From Nocardioides panaciterrulae (GTDB lineage: Bacteria; Actinomycetota; Actinomycetes; Propionibacteriales; Nocardioidaceae), in contig NZ_JACCBG010000001.1 of NCBI RefSeq assembly GCF_013409645.1, forward strand, positions 1,796,001-1,860,000: a stretch of 64,000 bases of DNA, given 5' to 3'. Each line of letters begins with the position of its first letter. Position 1 is the stretch's first letter. Of this stretch, positions 51,684 to 60,122 are shown one piece after another. A model generated the notes under the pieces. The model saw only the letters and a program-made list of their open reading frames with translations. It was not told the DNA's origin and ran no database searches. Made by a program: the position numbers and the translations under genes.

Positions 51684-53531
51684 GTGCGGCGGGGCCTGGT
51701 GACAGCAGGTCTGCTGGCGACGACGCTCGTGCCGGGCGCCGCGCTGACCGCGGCCTCCGCGCCGGCGAGCGCGGCCGACAGCACGACGTTCACGGTGGGC
51801 CTGCTCAACGAAGCCGACTCGTTCAACCCGTTCCTGGGCATCGAGGCCGAGTCCTACGAGATGTGGGGGCTGACCTACGACTACATGATCCACTACTCGA
51901 TGAAGGACATGTCGCCCGAGCCCGGGCTGGCGACGTCGTGGAAGACGTCCGACGACGGCCTCACGTGGACATTCGACATCCGCACCGGCGTGAAGTGGTC
52001 CGACGGCCAGGACCTCACGGCCGAGGACATCGCGTTCACCTACAACCGGGTGCTCGAGGGCGGCCCGTGGGGCTCCACCTGGGGCTCCTACCTGACCGGG
52101 GTGACCAAGGTGGCCGCGCCGGACGCGACCCACGTGGTGCTCACGCTGAAGAAGCCCAACGCGGTGCTCCCGCTGCTGCCGATCCCGATCGTGCCCGAGC
52201 ACGTGTGGAAGGACGTCACCACCAGCCAGGTCAAGAGCTACTCGGCCGAGCCGAAGGACGGGCAGCCGGTCGTCGGCGAGGGGCCGTTCAAGCTGGTCGA
52301 GGGGACCGCCGGCGGCTCGACGTACCGCTTCGAGGCCAACAAGGACTACTGGGGCGGCGCGCCGCACGTGGACCAGGTCGTCTTCCGCGTCTACAAGAGC
52401 GAGGACCCGATGGTCCAGGCGCTGATCAAGGGCGAGATCGACTTCGCCGAGGGCATCTCCCCGCTGCAGGTCAAGTCGCTCCAGGGCCAGTCGGGCATCA
52501 CCGCGCACAACGGCGACTCCCCGGGCTTCGACGAGATCGCGTTCAACGCCGGGTCGGTGGACACCAAGACCGGCAAGCCGATCGGCGACCCGAACCCGGC
52601 CGTGCTCGACCCGAAGTTCCGCCACGCCCTGGGCTTCGCCATCGACCGGGACCAGCTGATCACCAAGGTCTACCAGGGAGCCGGCCAGCCGGGTGACTCG
52701 ATCATCCCGCCCGCCTACTCCTCCTACCGCTGGACGCCGCCCGCCGACCAGGCCTTCACGTTCGACCTCGACAAGGCCGGCCAGCTGCTCGACCAGGCCG
52801 GCTACACCATGGGGTCGGACGGGCAGCGGACGATGCCGGACGGCTCCCCGATCGGCACCCTGCGGCTCGACGCCCGGTCCAGCTCGGACACCTCGCTGAA
52901 CACCATGAACTACTTCAAGGAGTGGCTCGACCAGCTCGGCATCAAGTCCACGGTGCGGACCTATGAGTCCAGCAAGCTCACCGACATCATCCTCCAGGGC
53001 GACTTCGACGTCTTCCAGTGGGGCTGGTACGTCGAGCCCGACCCCGACTCGATGCTCAGCTACATGACCTGTGGCCAGCGCGGCGGCTGGTCGGACTCCT
53101 GGTACTGCAACCCGCAGTACGACGCGCTCTACCAGCACCAGCACGAGGAGACCGACCAGGCCAAGCGCGAGCAGGAGGTCAAGCAGATGCAGCAGCTGCT
53201 CTTCGCCGACTCGCCGTACCTGGTCACCGCCTACAACACGATCGGCGAGGCCGTGCGCAGCGACCGGTTCGCCTGCTTCCAGCCCCAGCCCGACCCGGGC
53301 GGAATCTGGTTGATCCAGTACGGCGTGCACAACTACATCTCGGCGCGTCCGGCCGACCAGGCGGGCAACTGCGACGGCGTGTCCAGCGCGATCGGTGCGA
53401 CCGCAGCCAGCGAGTCCACCGGCACCAGCAACACCTTCTGGGTGGGCGCCGGGGTCGTGGTCGTGCTGCTCGCCGGCGCGGGCGGCGTGCTCGCGATGCG
53501 TCGACGGTCCTCGGTGGGTGAGCGGGAGTGA
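51684..53531 (+). CDS. Dpp-type ABC transporter substrate-binding protein
   Basis: A 615-residue extracytoplasmic binding protein (SBP_bac_5 family). An Arg-Arg signal peptide (RRGLVTAGLLATTLVPG to ASA-AD) is predicted to be cleaved at about residue 32. The mature domain holds FTVGLLNEADSFNPFLGIEAESYEMW and KWSDGQDLTAEDIAFTYNRVLEG. Unusually, there is no lipobox Cys; instead a C-terminal helix (TFWVGAGVVVVLLAGAGGVLAMRRRS) anchors the protein. It probably binds peptides, given the neighbours. The GTG start leaves 15 nt to the divergent peptidase. GTGA overlap with the permease gene. Confidence 0.88.
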   Translation: MRRGLVTAGLLATTLVPGAALTAASAPASAADSTTFTVGLLNEADSFNPFLGIEAESYEMWGLTYDYMIHYSMKDMSPEPGLATSWKTSDDGLTWTFDIRTGVKWSDGQDLTAEDIAFTYNRVLEGGPWGSTWGSYLTGVTKVAAPDATHVVLTLKKPNAVLPLLPIPIVPEHVWKDVTTSQVKSYSAEPKDGQPVVGEGPFKLVEGTAGGSTYRFEANKDYWGGAPHVDQVVFRVYKSEDPMVQALIKGEIDFAEGISPLQVKSLQGQSGITAHNGDSPGFDEIAFNAGSVDTKTGKPIGDPNPAVLDPKFRHALGFAIDRDQLITKVYQGAGQPGDSIIPPAYSSYRWTPPADQAFTFDLDKAGQLLDQAGYTMGSDGQRTMPDGSPIGTLRLDARSSSDTSLNTMNYFKEWLDQLGIKSTVRTYESSKLTDIILQGDFDVFQWGWYVEPDPDSMLSYMTCGQRGGWSDSWYCNPQYDALYQHQHEETDQAKREQEVKQMQQLLFADSPYLVTAYNTIGEAVRSDRFACFQPQPDPGGIWLIQYGVHNYISARPADQAGNCDGVSSAIGATAASESTGTSNTFWVGAGVVVVLLAGAGGVLAMRRRSSVGERE

Positions 53532-54586
53532 GCCTCGCCGCCACGCCGGAGTCCGTGACGGCCGCCGAGTCCGGCGCCGTCGCGTCGGCCGGGCGGTCGC
53601 GGCGGCGGGGGTACGGACGCTACGTCTGGGCCAAGGTGGCCGGGGCCTGCGGGAGCCTGCTGTTCATGCTCGTCGTGAACTTCTTCCTGTTCCGGGTGCT
53701 GCCGGGTGATCCCGCCCGCACCCTGGGCCGGGGCCGGTTCACAACGCCCGAGCAATTGCACGCGTTCGACGCGACGTACGGCCTGGACAAGTCGCTGCCC
53801 CAGCAGTTCCTGACCTTCCTGCAGAACACCGCGACCGGTGACCTGGGGGTGTCGCTGAAGTACCGGGTCCCGGTCTCCCAGCTGCTGATGGACCGGCTCG
53901 GCACCACGCTGCTGCTGGTCGGCGTCTCCACGCTGCTGGCCACGGCCATCGGCGTGTGGCTGGGGATCCGGGGTGCCTGGCGCCGCGGGGGCGGCTTCGA
54001 CAAGGCGTCGACCGGCGCCTCGCTGACGCTCTACTCGATGCCGGAGTGGTGGCTCGGGCTGCTGCTCATCGCGGTGCTGGCCGTCGGGGTCGGCCCGGTC
54101 CCGGGCATCTTCCCGACCGGGGGGCTGCACTCGATCGACGCGCAGCCCGGGACGGTCTCCTACCTGCTGGACACCGCCTGGCACCTGACGCTGCCGGTCA
54201 TCACGCTCACGCTCGCCTACCTGGCCGACTACTCCCTGATCATGCGCAGCTCGCTGCTCGACGAGCTGGGCCAGGACTACCTGACGACCGCGCGGGCCAA
54301 GGGGCTGCGCGACATCCAGGTGCGCAACCGGCACGCGGTCCCGAACGCGCTGCTGCCGACCACGACCGTGATCGCGCTCAACATGGGCTTCGTGGTGGCG
54401 GGAGCGATCACGGTCGAGACCGTCTTCTCGATCCCCGGGCTGGGCCTGCTCGGCACCGAGGCCCTCGAGGTCCCCGACTACTGGGTGTTGCAAGGAGTCT
54501 TCATGGTGGCCTCGGCCGGCGTGATCCTGGCGAACCTCGCCGCCAACCTGCTCTACGGCCTGCTCGACCCGCGGGTGCGCACATGA
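53528..54586 (+). CDS. ABC transporter permease (DppB-type)
   Basis: A 352-residue permease with about six helices. An extended cytoplasmic N terminus (about 35 residues) precedes the first helix, and the conserved EAA-type loop YLTTARAKGLRDIQVRNRHAVPNALLP lies near residue 258. DppB permeases form half of the membrane channel of oligopeptide importers. Its GTG start overlaps the binding-protein stop, and its end overlaps the next permease start, a fully coupled operon. Substrate depends on the binding protein. Confidence 0.92.
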   Translation: MSLAATPESVTAAESGAVASAGRSRRRGYGRYVWAKVAGACGSLLFMLVVNFFLFRVLPGDPARTLGRGRFTTPEQLHAFDATYGLDKSLPQQFLTFLQNTATGDLGVSLKYRVPVSQLLMDRLGTTLLLVGVSTLLATAIGVWLGIRGAWRRGGGFDKASTGASLTLYSMPEWWLGLLLIAVLAVGVGPVPGIFPTGGLHSIDAQPGTVSYLLDTAWHLTLPVITLTLAYLADYSLIMRSSLLDELGQDYLTTARAKGLRDIQVRNRHAVPNALLPTTTVIALNMGFVVAGAITVETVFSIPGLGLLGTEALEVPDYWVLQGVFMVASAGVILANLAANLLYGLLDPRVRT

Positions 54587-55515
54587 GCGCCGCCGGCGAG
54601 CTGGGCCCGGGTACGACGACCCCGGTGCTCTCGGCGCGCCAGCTCACGCGCCGGCGCCGGGCCCGGTCGCTGGCCCGCGGCTGGCGGCTCTTCCGCGCCA
54701 ACCGCTCCGGCCTGCTGGGACTCGCGGTGCTGCTGGTCTTCGCCGTGGTCGCGATCGCCGCACCGCTGATCGCCTCGGCCGACGGGCTGCAGGTCACCAA
54801 GGCGACCGGCGGGGTCCTGGAGCCGCCGTCCGCGCAGTACTGGCTGGGCACCGACGACCAGGGCCGCTCGGTCCTGACGCTGCTGATCTGGGGTGCCCGG
54901 ATCTCGCTGTTCGTCGGGCTCGCGGCGACGCTGATCTCGATGATCATCGGCACGCTGGTCGGCATCACCTCCGGCTACTTCGGGGGCTTCGCGGGCGCGG
55001 CGCTGTTCCGGGTCACCGAGTGGTTCCTGGCCATCCCGTTCCTGCCGCTGGCGATCGTGATGGCGACGGTCCTGGGGCCGTCGCTGCTCAACATCGTGCT
55101 GGTCATCGGCGTCACCTCCTGGCCAGGCACCGCGCTGCTGATCCGCAGCCAGACGCTGTCGATCAAGGAACGCCCCTACCTGGAGCGGGCCCGCGTGCTG
55201 GGGGCCGGCCGCTGGCACCAGGTCGGCCGGCACGTGCTCCCGAACGTGATGCCGATGGTCTTCGCCAACACCACCCTGACCGTGGCGATCGCGATCCTCA
55301 CCGAGACCACGCTGAGCTTCCTCGGCCTCGGCGACCCCACCCGGGTGTCGTGGGGCTCGATGCTCGACGAGGCGTTCCACGTCGGCGCGATCACCACCGG
55401 TGCGTGGTGGTTCATCGTGCCGCCGGGGGTCTGCGTGGTCCTCGTCGTGCTGGCGTTCACGCTGATCGGTCAGGCCCTCGAAGAGGTCCTGAACCCCCGC
55501 CTGAAGGGACGCTGA
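54583..55515 (+). CDS. ABC transporter permease (DppC-type)
   Basis: A 310-residue permease with six helices. After a basic N terminus (RQLTRRRRARSLARGWRLFRANRS), the first helix (GLLGLAVLLVFAVVAIAAPLIA) is followed by the periplasmic YWLGTDDQGRS motif typical of DppC. The EAA loop is YLERARVLGAGRWHQVGRHVLPNVMP. It pairs with DppB to form the channel. ATG overlaps the DppB stop (ATGA). Confidence 0.92.
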   Translation: MSAAGELGPGTTTPVLSARQLTRRRRARSLARGWRLFRANRSGLLGLAVLLVFAVVAIAAPLIASADGLQVTKATGGVLEPPSAQYWLGTDDQGRSVLTLLIWGARISLFVGLAATLISMIIGTLVGITSGYFGGFAGAALFRVTEWFLAIPFLPLAIVMATVLGPSLLNIVLVIGVTSWPGTALLIRSQTLSIKERPYLERARVLGAGRWHQVGRHVLPNVMPMVFANTTLTVAIAILTETTLSFLGLGDPTRVSWGSMLDEAFHVGAITTGAWWFIVPPGVCVVLVVLAFTLIGQALEEVLNPRLKGR

Positions 55516-56480
55516 TGAACGACCTGCTCACGATGCGCGAGGTGTCGGTGACCTACCGCACCGAGTCCGGCGAGGTGCCGGCCGTCCGGGACGTCAGCCT
55601 CGAGGTCGGGCGGGGCGAGATCGTCGGGATCGCGGGGGAGTCGGGGTGCGGCAAGTCCACCCTGGCCAGCACCGTGCTCCGGCTGCAGCCGGCCAGCGCC
55701 ACGGTCACCGGTGAGGTGCTCTTCGAGGGCAATGACGTGCTGACGATGGGCTGGGGCGACCTGCGCGTGCTGCGCTGGGCGGGCGCCTCGATCGTCTTCC
55801 AGGGCGCGCTGCACTCGCTCAACCCGGTGCGCCGGGTCGGCCAGCAGATCGCCGAGCCGATCTCGGTGCACGAGCCGACGGCGTCCGCACGGGACCTGGC
55901 CGACCGCACCGCCGGGCTGCTCGAGCAGGTCGGCCTGCCGGCGTCGCGCGCCCGGGCCTACCCGCACCAGCTCTCGGGCGGCCAGAAGCAGCGCGTGATG
56001 ATCGCGATGGCGCTGGCCTGCCGCCCCCGCCTGATCGTCGCCGACGAGCCGACCACCGCGCTGGACGTCATGGTCCAGGCGCAGGTCCTCGACGTGCTCT
56101 CCGGGCTGGTGCGCGAGCTCGGCGTCGGCATGCTGATGATCAGCCACGACCTCTCGGTGCTGGCGGACCTCTGCGACCGGATCGTGGTGATGTACGGCGG
56201 CCGCGTCGTGGAGGAGGGACCCTCCCGCGAGGTCTTCGCCCGCGCGCTGCACCCGTACGCCGGGGCGCTGTCGGCGGCGTTCCCGCGGGTCGGCGACCCG
56301 GCCGCGCGGTTCGCGCCGGCCGGGCTGCCCGGTGACCCACCGGACCCGGCCGCGCTGCCGCCGGGCTGCTCGTTCGCACCGCGCTGCGCACGGGTCGTGG
56401 AGGAGTGCCACCACGTGCGGCCCGAGCTGCGGACCTACGACGCCGGACGCCGCGCCGCCTGCCTGCGGGTTGGTGCCTGA
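55515..56480 (+). CDS. ABC transporter ATP-binding protein (DppD-type)
   Basis: A 321-residue ATPase subunit. Walker A GESGCGKST (about residues 40-48), signature LSGGQKQRVMIAMAL, Walker B LIVADEP and the switch His in ISHDLSV are all present. The C-terminal OPP-type oligopeptide/nickel subunit extension (PPGCSFAPRCARVVEECHHVRPEL) carries several Cys residues, a feature of Dpp/Opp ATPases where it can bind iron-sulfur. The start overlaps the previous stop (TGATG). Confidence 0.93.
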   Translation: MNDLLTMREVSVTYRTESGEVPAVRDVSLEVGRGEIVGIAGESGCGKSTLASTVLRLQPASATVTGEVLFEGNDVLTMGWGDLRVLRWAGASIVFQGALHSLNPVRRVGQQIAEPISVHEPTASARDLADRTAGLLEQVGLPASRARAYPHQLSGGQKQRVMIAMALACRPRLIVADEPTTALDVMVQAQVLDVLSGLVRELGVGMLMISHDLSVLADLCDRIVVMYGGRVVEEGPSREVFARALHPYAGALSAAFPRVGDPAARFAPAGLPGDPPDPAALPPGCSFAPRCARVVEECHHVRPELRTYDAGRRAACLRVGA

Positions 56481-57520
56481 TGGCGGGCTCGCTGCTGGAG
56501 GCGCGCGGCGTCTCGGTGGAGTTCGTGTCCCGCGACGGGAGCACAGCCCGGGCGCTGGACGGCGTGGACCTGCAGGTCGGGGCCGGCGAGATCGTGGCGC
56601 TGGTGGGGGAGTCCGGCTCGGGGAAGACCACGATCGCCCGGGCCCTGCTCGGCCTGGAGCGCCCCACCGCGGGCCAGGTGTGCCTCGACGGCGAGCCGCT
56701 GAAGTACTCCAGCCGGCGCCTGCGCGAGCTGCGCCGGCGCGTGCAGATGGTGCTGCAGGACGCCTCCGGTGCGCTGAACCCGCGGCAGACCGTCTACGAG
56801 TCGGTGGCCGAGGGGATCCGGCTGCACGACATGGTCGGGCGCGACCCGGGGGGCCGCACCGAGGAGCAGCTGGTGGCGGCGGCGCTCGCGTCCGCGGGCC
56901 TGCGCCCCCCGGAGCGGCTGTTCCTGCGCTACCCCCACGAGCTGTCCGGGGGCCAGCGCCAGCGGGTGCTCATCGCCGGGGCGCTCGGGGTGGGCCCGGA
57001 GCTGCTGGTGGCCGACGAGCCGGTCTCCAGCCTCGACGCCTCGATCCGCGGCGAGATCCTCGCGCTGCTGCTCAAGCTGCGCGAGGAGCTCGGCCTGGGC
57101 GTGCTGGTGGTGACTCACGACCTCGGCCTGGCGTGGAACATCGCCGACCGGATCGCGGTCATGTACCTCGGCCGGGTCGTCGAGTCCGGGCCCACCGAGC
57201 GGGTGCTGCAGGCGCCCGAGCACCCGTACACCCAGGCCCTGCTGTCGGTGGTGCCGGAGATGGAGGGGCTCGAGCCGGTGGTCCTCGCCGGCGAGATCCC
57301 CGACCCCGGCCGGATCCCTACAGGCTGTCGGTTCCACCCGCGCTGCCCGGCGCTCGCCGACGGGCGGGCGGCTGCGCACGGCGTCGACGACGCCTGCCGG
57401 CGCCAGCGGCTCCCGGTCCTGTCGGCCGATCCGACCGGGCACCACGTCGCCTGCCACCTCGCGGCGGCGCTGTCCGGGCCGCCGGCGCCGGTCGCCTCGG
57501 CCGCCGAGGCGGGTCGGTGA
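56480..57520 (+). CDS. ABC transporter ATP-binding protein (DppF-type)
   Basis: A 346-residue second ATPase subunit. Walker A is GESGSGKTT, signature LSGGQRQRVLIAGAL, Walker B LLVADEP and the H-loop VTHDLGL. The C-terminal Cys-containing Opp extension (TGCRFHPRCPALADG) is present. Together the five genes encode a complete importer. TGATG overlap upstream and GTGA overlap with the next SDR gene suggest that all are in one transcript. Confidence 0.93.
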   Translation: MAGSLLEARGVSVEFVSRDGSTARALDGVDLQVGAGEIVALVGESGSGKTTIARALLGLERPTAGQVCLDGEPLKYSSRRLRELRRRVQMVLQDASGALNPRQTVYESVAEGIRLHDMVGRDPGGRTEEQLVAAALASAGLRPPERLFLRYPHELSGGQRQRVLIAGALGVGPELLVADEPVSSLDASIRGEILALLLKLREELGLGVLVVTHDLGLAWNIADRIAVMYLGRVVESGPTERVLQAPEHPYTQALLSVVPEMEGLEPVVLAGEIPDPGRIPTGCRFHPRCPALADGRAAAHGVDDACRRQRLPVLSADPTGHHVACHLAAALSGPPAPVASAAEAGR

Positions 57521-58209
57521 GCGGCCGCTCGCTCCTGGTGGTGGGCGCCGGCCCCGGTCTCGGCGGGGCGGTGGCCCGCCGCTTCGCCCGGGACGGGTAC
57601 GCCGTCGGCCTGGTCGGGCGCGACGCCGCCCGGGTGGCCGAGCTGGCGGCCGAGCTCCGCGCCGCCGGCTCGGCCGCCGAGTCGGCGATCGTCGACATCA
57701 CCGACGTGGCGGCGGCCACCGAGGCCGTCACCGGCCTCGGGCAGCGACTCGGAAGCATCGACGTCCTGCACTTCAACCCCAGCGCGTTCCGGCAGCAGGA
57801 CCCGCTGCACCTGACCGTGGCCGGGTTGCTGGAGGACGTCGCGCTCGGGGTCGGGGCGCTCCTGACGGTGCTCCAGGCGGCCCGGCCGTTCCTGGCGAGC
57901 GGGGCGCGGGTGACCGCCACCGGCAGCATGGCCGCCGACGAGCCGTGGCACGAGGCCGCGTCGTTGGGCGTGCAGAAGGCCGGGCTGCGCAACCTGGTCC
58001 GCAGCATCGACGCGACGCTGGCGCCCGCCGGCATCCGCGCGGTCTCGGTGACGGTGCGCGGAACGCTGGCGGAGCAGGGGCCGTTCTCGCCGGGCCGGGT
58101 CGCCGAGGCGATCCACGCGGCCGCCGGCCGCCCCGCGGAGGACTGGCGGACCGAGGTGGCCTACGACGGGTCCGGCGACGGGACCGGCGACGGGGCGGCG
58201 GTGGACTGA
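57517..58209 (+). CDS. Atypical SDR-fold protein
   Basis: A 230-residue protein of SDR fold, co-translated with the ABC operon. The NAD(P)-binding motif is VVGAGPGLGGAVARRFA (residues 8-24). The active-site region is degenerate: Ser137 (TATGSMA) is present but Leu150 occupies the Tyr position of YxxxK (SLGVQK), while Lys154 remains. The NNAG motif is replaced by HFNPSA. It may be a non-catalytic binding protein or use another residue. The gene's last 49 nt overlap the converging CocE-type gene. Function unknown. Confidence 0.75.
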   Translation: MSGRSLLVVGAGPGLGGAVARRFARDGYAVGLVGRDAARVAELAAELRAAGSAAESAIVDITDVAAATEAVTGLGQRLGSIDVLHFNPSAFRQQDPLHLTVAGLLEDVALGVGALLTVLQAARPFLASGARVTATGSMAADEPWHEAASLGVQKAGLRNLVRSIDATLAPAGIRAVSVTVRGTLAEQGPFSPGRVAEAIHAAAGRPAEDWRTEVAYDGSGDGTGDGAAVD

Positions 58210-60122
58210 GGTCCCACCGTCCAGCGGCGGTGCGAGACCTGTTCCCCGTCGAGGGTGGCGGTGGTCTCGATCGCCACGTCGAGCCCCGCAGCGGTCACGG
58301 TCACGTCCATCGTGGAGCGGACCCGGACGTCGACGCCGGGCCAGGCGAGGGCGAACGTCGTGTCGGCGTGCGCCCGTTGCTCGAACGTGCGCCGGTCGAC
58401 GCTGACCTCGCCGCTGTAGTCCTCGCGCGCCCGGCCGTCGTACGGCGTGGCGTAGTCCTCGCAGGAGGCGGTGACGGCGGTGGTGGTGCGGCGCAGCACG
58501 TCGTCGCGGATCTCCCAGGTGACGCCGTCGGCGCTCTCGGCGGAGCGGTCCGCGCCGGCCGGCAGGTCGGGGGTGGGATGGTCGCCCTCGAGCAGCGGCA
58601 GCTCGAGCTCGCCGCCGTGCACGGAGAGCGTCACCGGCCCCGGCGGCGCGACGGTGTTGGGCCAGTCCGCGCCCGCGATGCTCACCCGCAGCAGCTGGCC
58701 CGGGGCCCAGGTGTAGGCGCAGGCGTCGAGGACCACCGTGACGTCGTACTCCCGGCCGGGCACCAGGGGTGCGGGTGGCCCGTGCACACCGTCGCGGAAG
58801 GCCAGGTCGAGCGTGCCGCGGGTGACCAGCGCCGAGGTGCCGTCGGGGAAGACGTCGCAGAGCTTGACCGAGAGCGAGGCCGCGGGCGCGTCGGCGCTGA
58901 CCCGCAGCCGCACCCGGGGGTGGCCCACCACCGGTGCGGGCGGTGGGGCGCTCTCCCAGGTGAGCGAGCGGGCGTCGTCGGGGCGCTGGTCGAGCGAGAG
59001 GCCCCAGGGCAGGTGTCCGGCGCAGTCGATCCAGGCCGCGGTGCCGACGTCCGGCTCGACCGTGAGCTGGGCGGCGCCGTCGAGGGGCGTCGTGTGCAGG
59101 ACGGTGGGCGGCACCGACGGCAGCCGCAGCCACGATCCCTGGTGGCGGTCGAGGTCGGGCTCGGGTCGCGTCGAGCTGCGTACGAACACGTCGCAGTGCG
59201 AGGCGAAGGGCTCCCGCGCCATCTCAGGGCGCAGCCACCGGTCGAACCAGGCGGCCATCTCGGGGCGCAGGTCGACCCGGGGGCCCGACATGGCGGTCGT
59301 GGGATCGGCGTGCGCCCACGGGCCGGCCAGCAGGCGGTGCGGCACGCCGTCGGCCGCCAGGGCGGCGACCGTGCGGAAGGAGTTGTTGCGGTAGCCGTCG
59401 GCCCAGCCGGCGACCAGCATCACCGGGCAGCCGATCCGCTCGTAGCCGGCTCCTGCGCCGTCCAGGCGGACCGACCCGCCCCGCCAGTAGTCACCGTGGA
59501 CCCGCTCCCGCAGCCAGGTCAGCACCCATGGCTCGTTGGCCTCCAGCCGCCGCTGCCACTCCTGGCGCCAGCCCGGGCCCCACACGTCCGGGACGGGCGG
59601 CAGCACGCACATCGGCGTCATGTAGTGGCAGTAGTCGACGAGGTCGACCAGCCGCAGCGCACCCCCGCGGTAGTGCACGTCGTCGGTCCACCGGTCGTCG
59701 CTGGCATAGATCGCGCAGACGGCCTTCAGCGCCGGTGGCCGCTCGCAGGCGAGCTGCAGGGAGTTGAAGCCGCTGTACGACGTGCCGAACATCCCGATGT
59801 TGCCGTCGCACCAGTCCTGGTCGGCCAGCCAGGCGATCACCTCCACCAGGTCGCGCTGCTCGGTGGAGGGGTACTCGTCGGTCGCGTCCCCGCCCGAGGA
59901 GCCGGTGCCGCGCAGGTCGAGCCGGCAGACGGCGTACGCGTGGTGGTCGCGGAGCTCCTCGTAGCCGGTGGCGTAGGACGCGGTCAGGTCGTCCTTGCGG
60001 TAGGGCAGCGCCTCCAGCAGACAAGGCTGCGGCCCCAGCGCCGGGTCGGGCAGGAACAGGGTCGCCGCGAGCTCCACCCCGCCGGTGACCGGGACGCGGA
60101 CCTCGCGGGTGCCGCCGGTCAC
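58161..60122 (-). CDS. CocE/NonD family hydrolase (X-Pro dipeptidyl-peptidase/acylase type)
   Basis: A 653-residue serine hydrolase. The alpha/beta-hydrolase domain has nucleophile Ser in FGTSYSGFNSLQ (about residue 107), the catalytic His-containing GPWAHADP and a Tyr/oxyanion region LPYRKDDLTASY. A C-terminal jelly-roll domain (about residues 400-560) is typical of CocE/NonD. Family members hydrolyse cocaine, acyl esters or beta-lactam precursors. The C-terminal tail of about 90 residues (from SCEDYATPYDGRAREDY) is a further conserved domain. Start GTG overlaps the P1 peptidase stop, so the pair is an operon. Confidence 0.88.
   Translation of the reverse strand: MTGGTREVRVPVTGGVELAATLFLPDPALGPQPCLLEALPYRKDDLTASYATGYEELRDHHAYAVCRLDLRGTGSSGGDATDEYPSTEQRDLVEVIAWLADQDWCDGNIGMFGTSYSGFNSLQLACERPPALKAVCAIYASDDRWTDDVHYRGGALRLVDLVDYCHYMTPMCVLPPVPDVWGPGWRQEWQRRLEANEPWVLTWLRERVHGDYWRGGSVRLDGAGAGYERIGCPVMLVAGWADGYRNNSFRTVAALAADGVPHRLLAGPWAHADPTTAMSGPRVDLRPEMAAWFDRWLRPEMAREPFASHCDVFVRSSTRPEPDLDRHQGSWLRLPSVPPTVLHTTPLDGAAQLTVEPDVGTAAWIDCAGHLPWGLSLDQRPDDARSLTWESAPPPAPVVGHPRVRLRVSADAPAASLSVKLCDVFPDGTSALVTRGTLDLAFRDGVHGPPAPLVPGREYDVTVVLDACAYTWAPGQLLRVSIAGADWPNTVAPPGPVTLSVHGGELELPLLEGDHPTPDLPAGADRSAESADGVTWEIRDDVLRRTTTAVTASCEDYATPYDGRAREDYSGEVSVDRRTFEQRAHADTTFALAWPGVDVRVRSTMDVTVTAAGLDVAIETTATLDGEQVSHRRWTVGPQSTAAPSPVPSPDPS

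Noticed and set aside
51669..53330. N-terminal extension of the S9 peptidase frame to 1273 residues
   Set aside because: The extra region lies antisense to the binding-protein gene and has low-complexity composition; TACGTT 7 nt upstream of the chosen GTG gives a better start.
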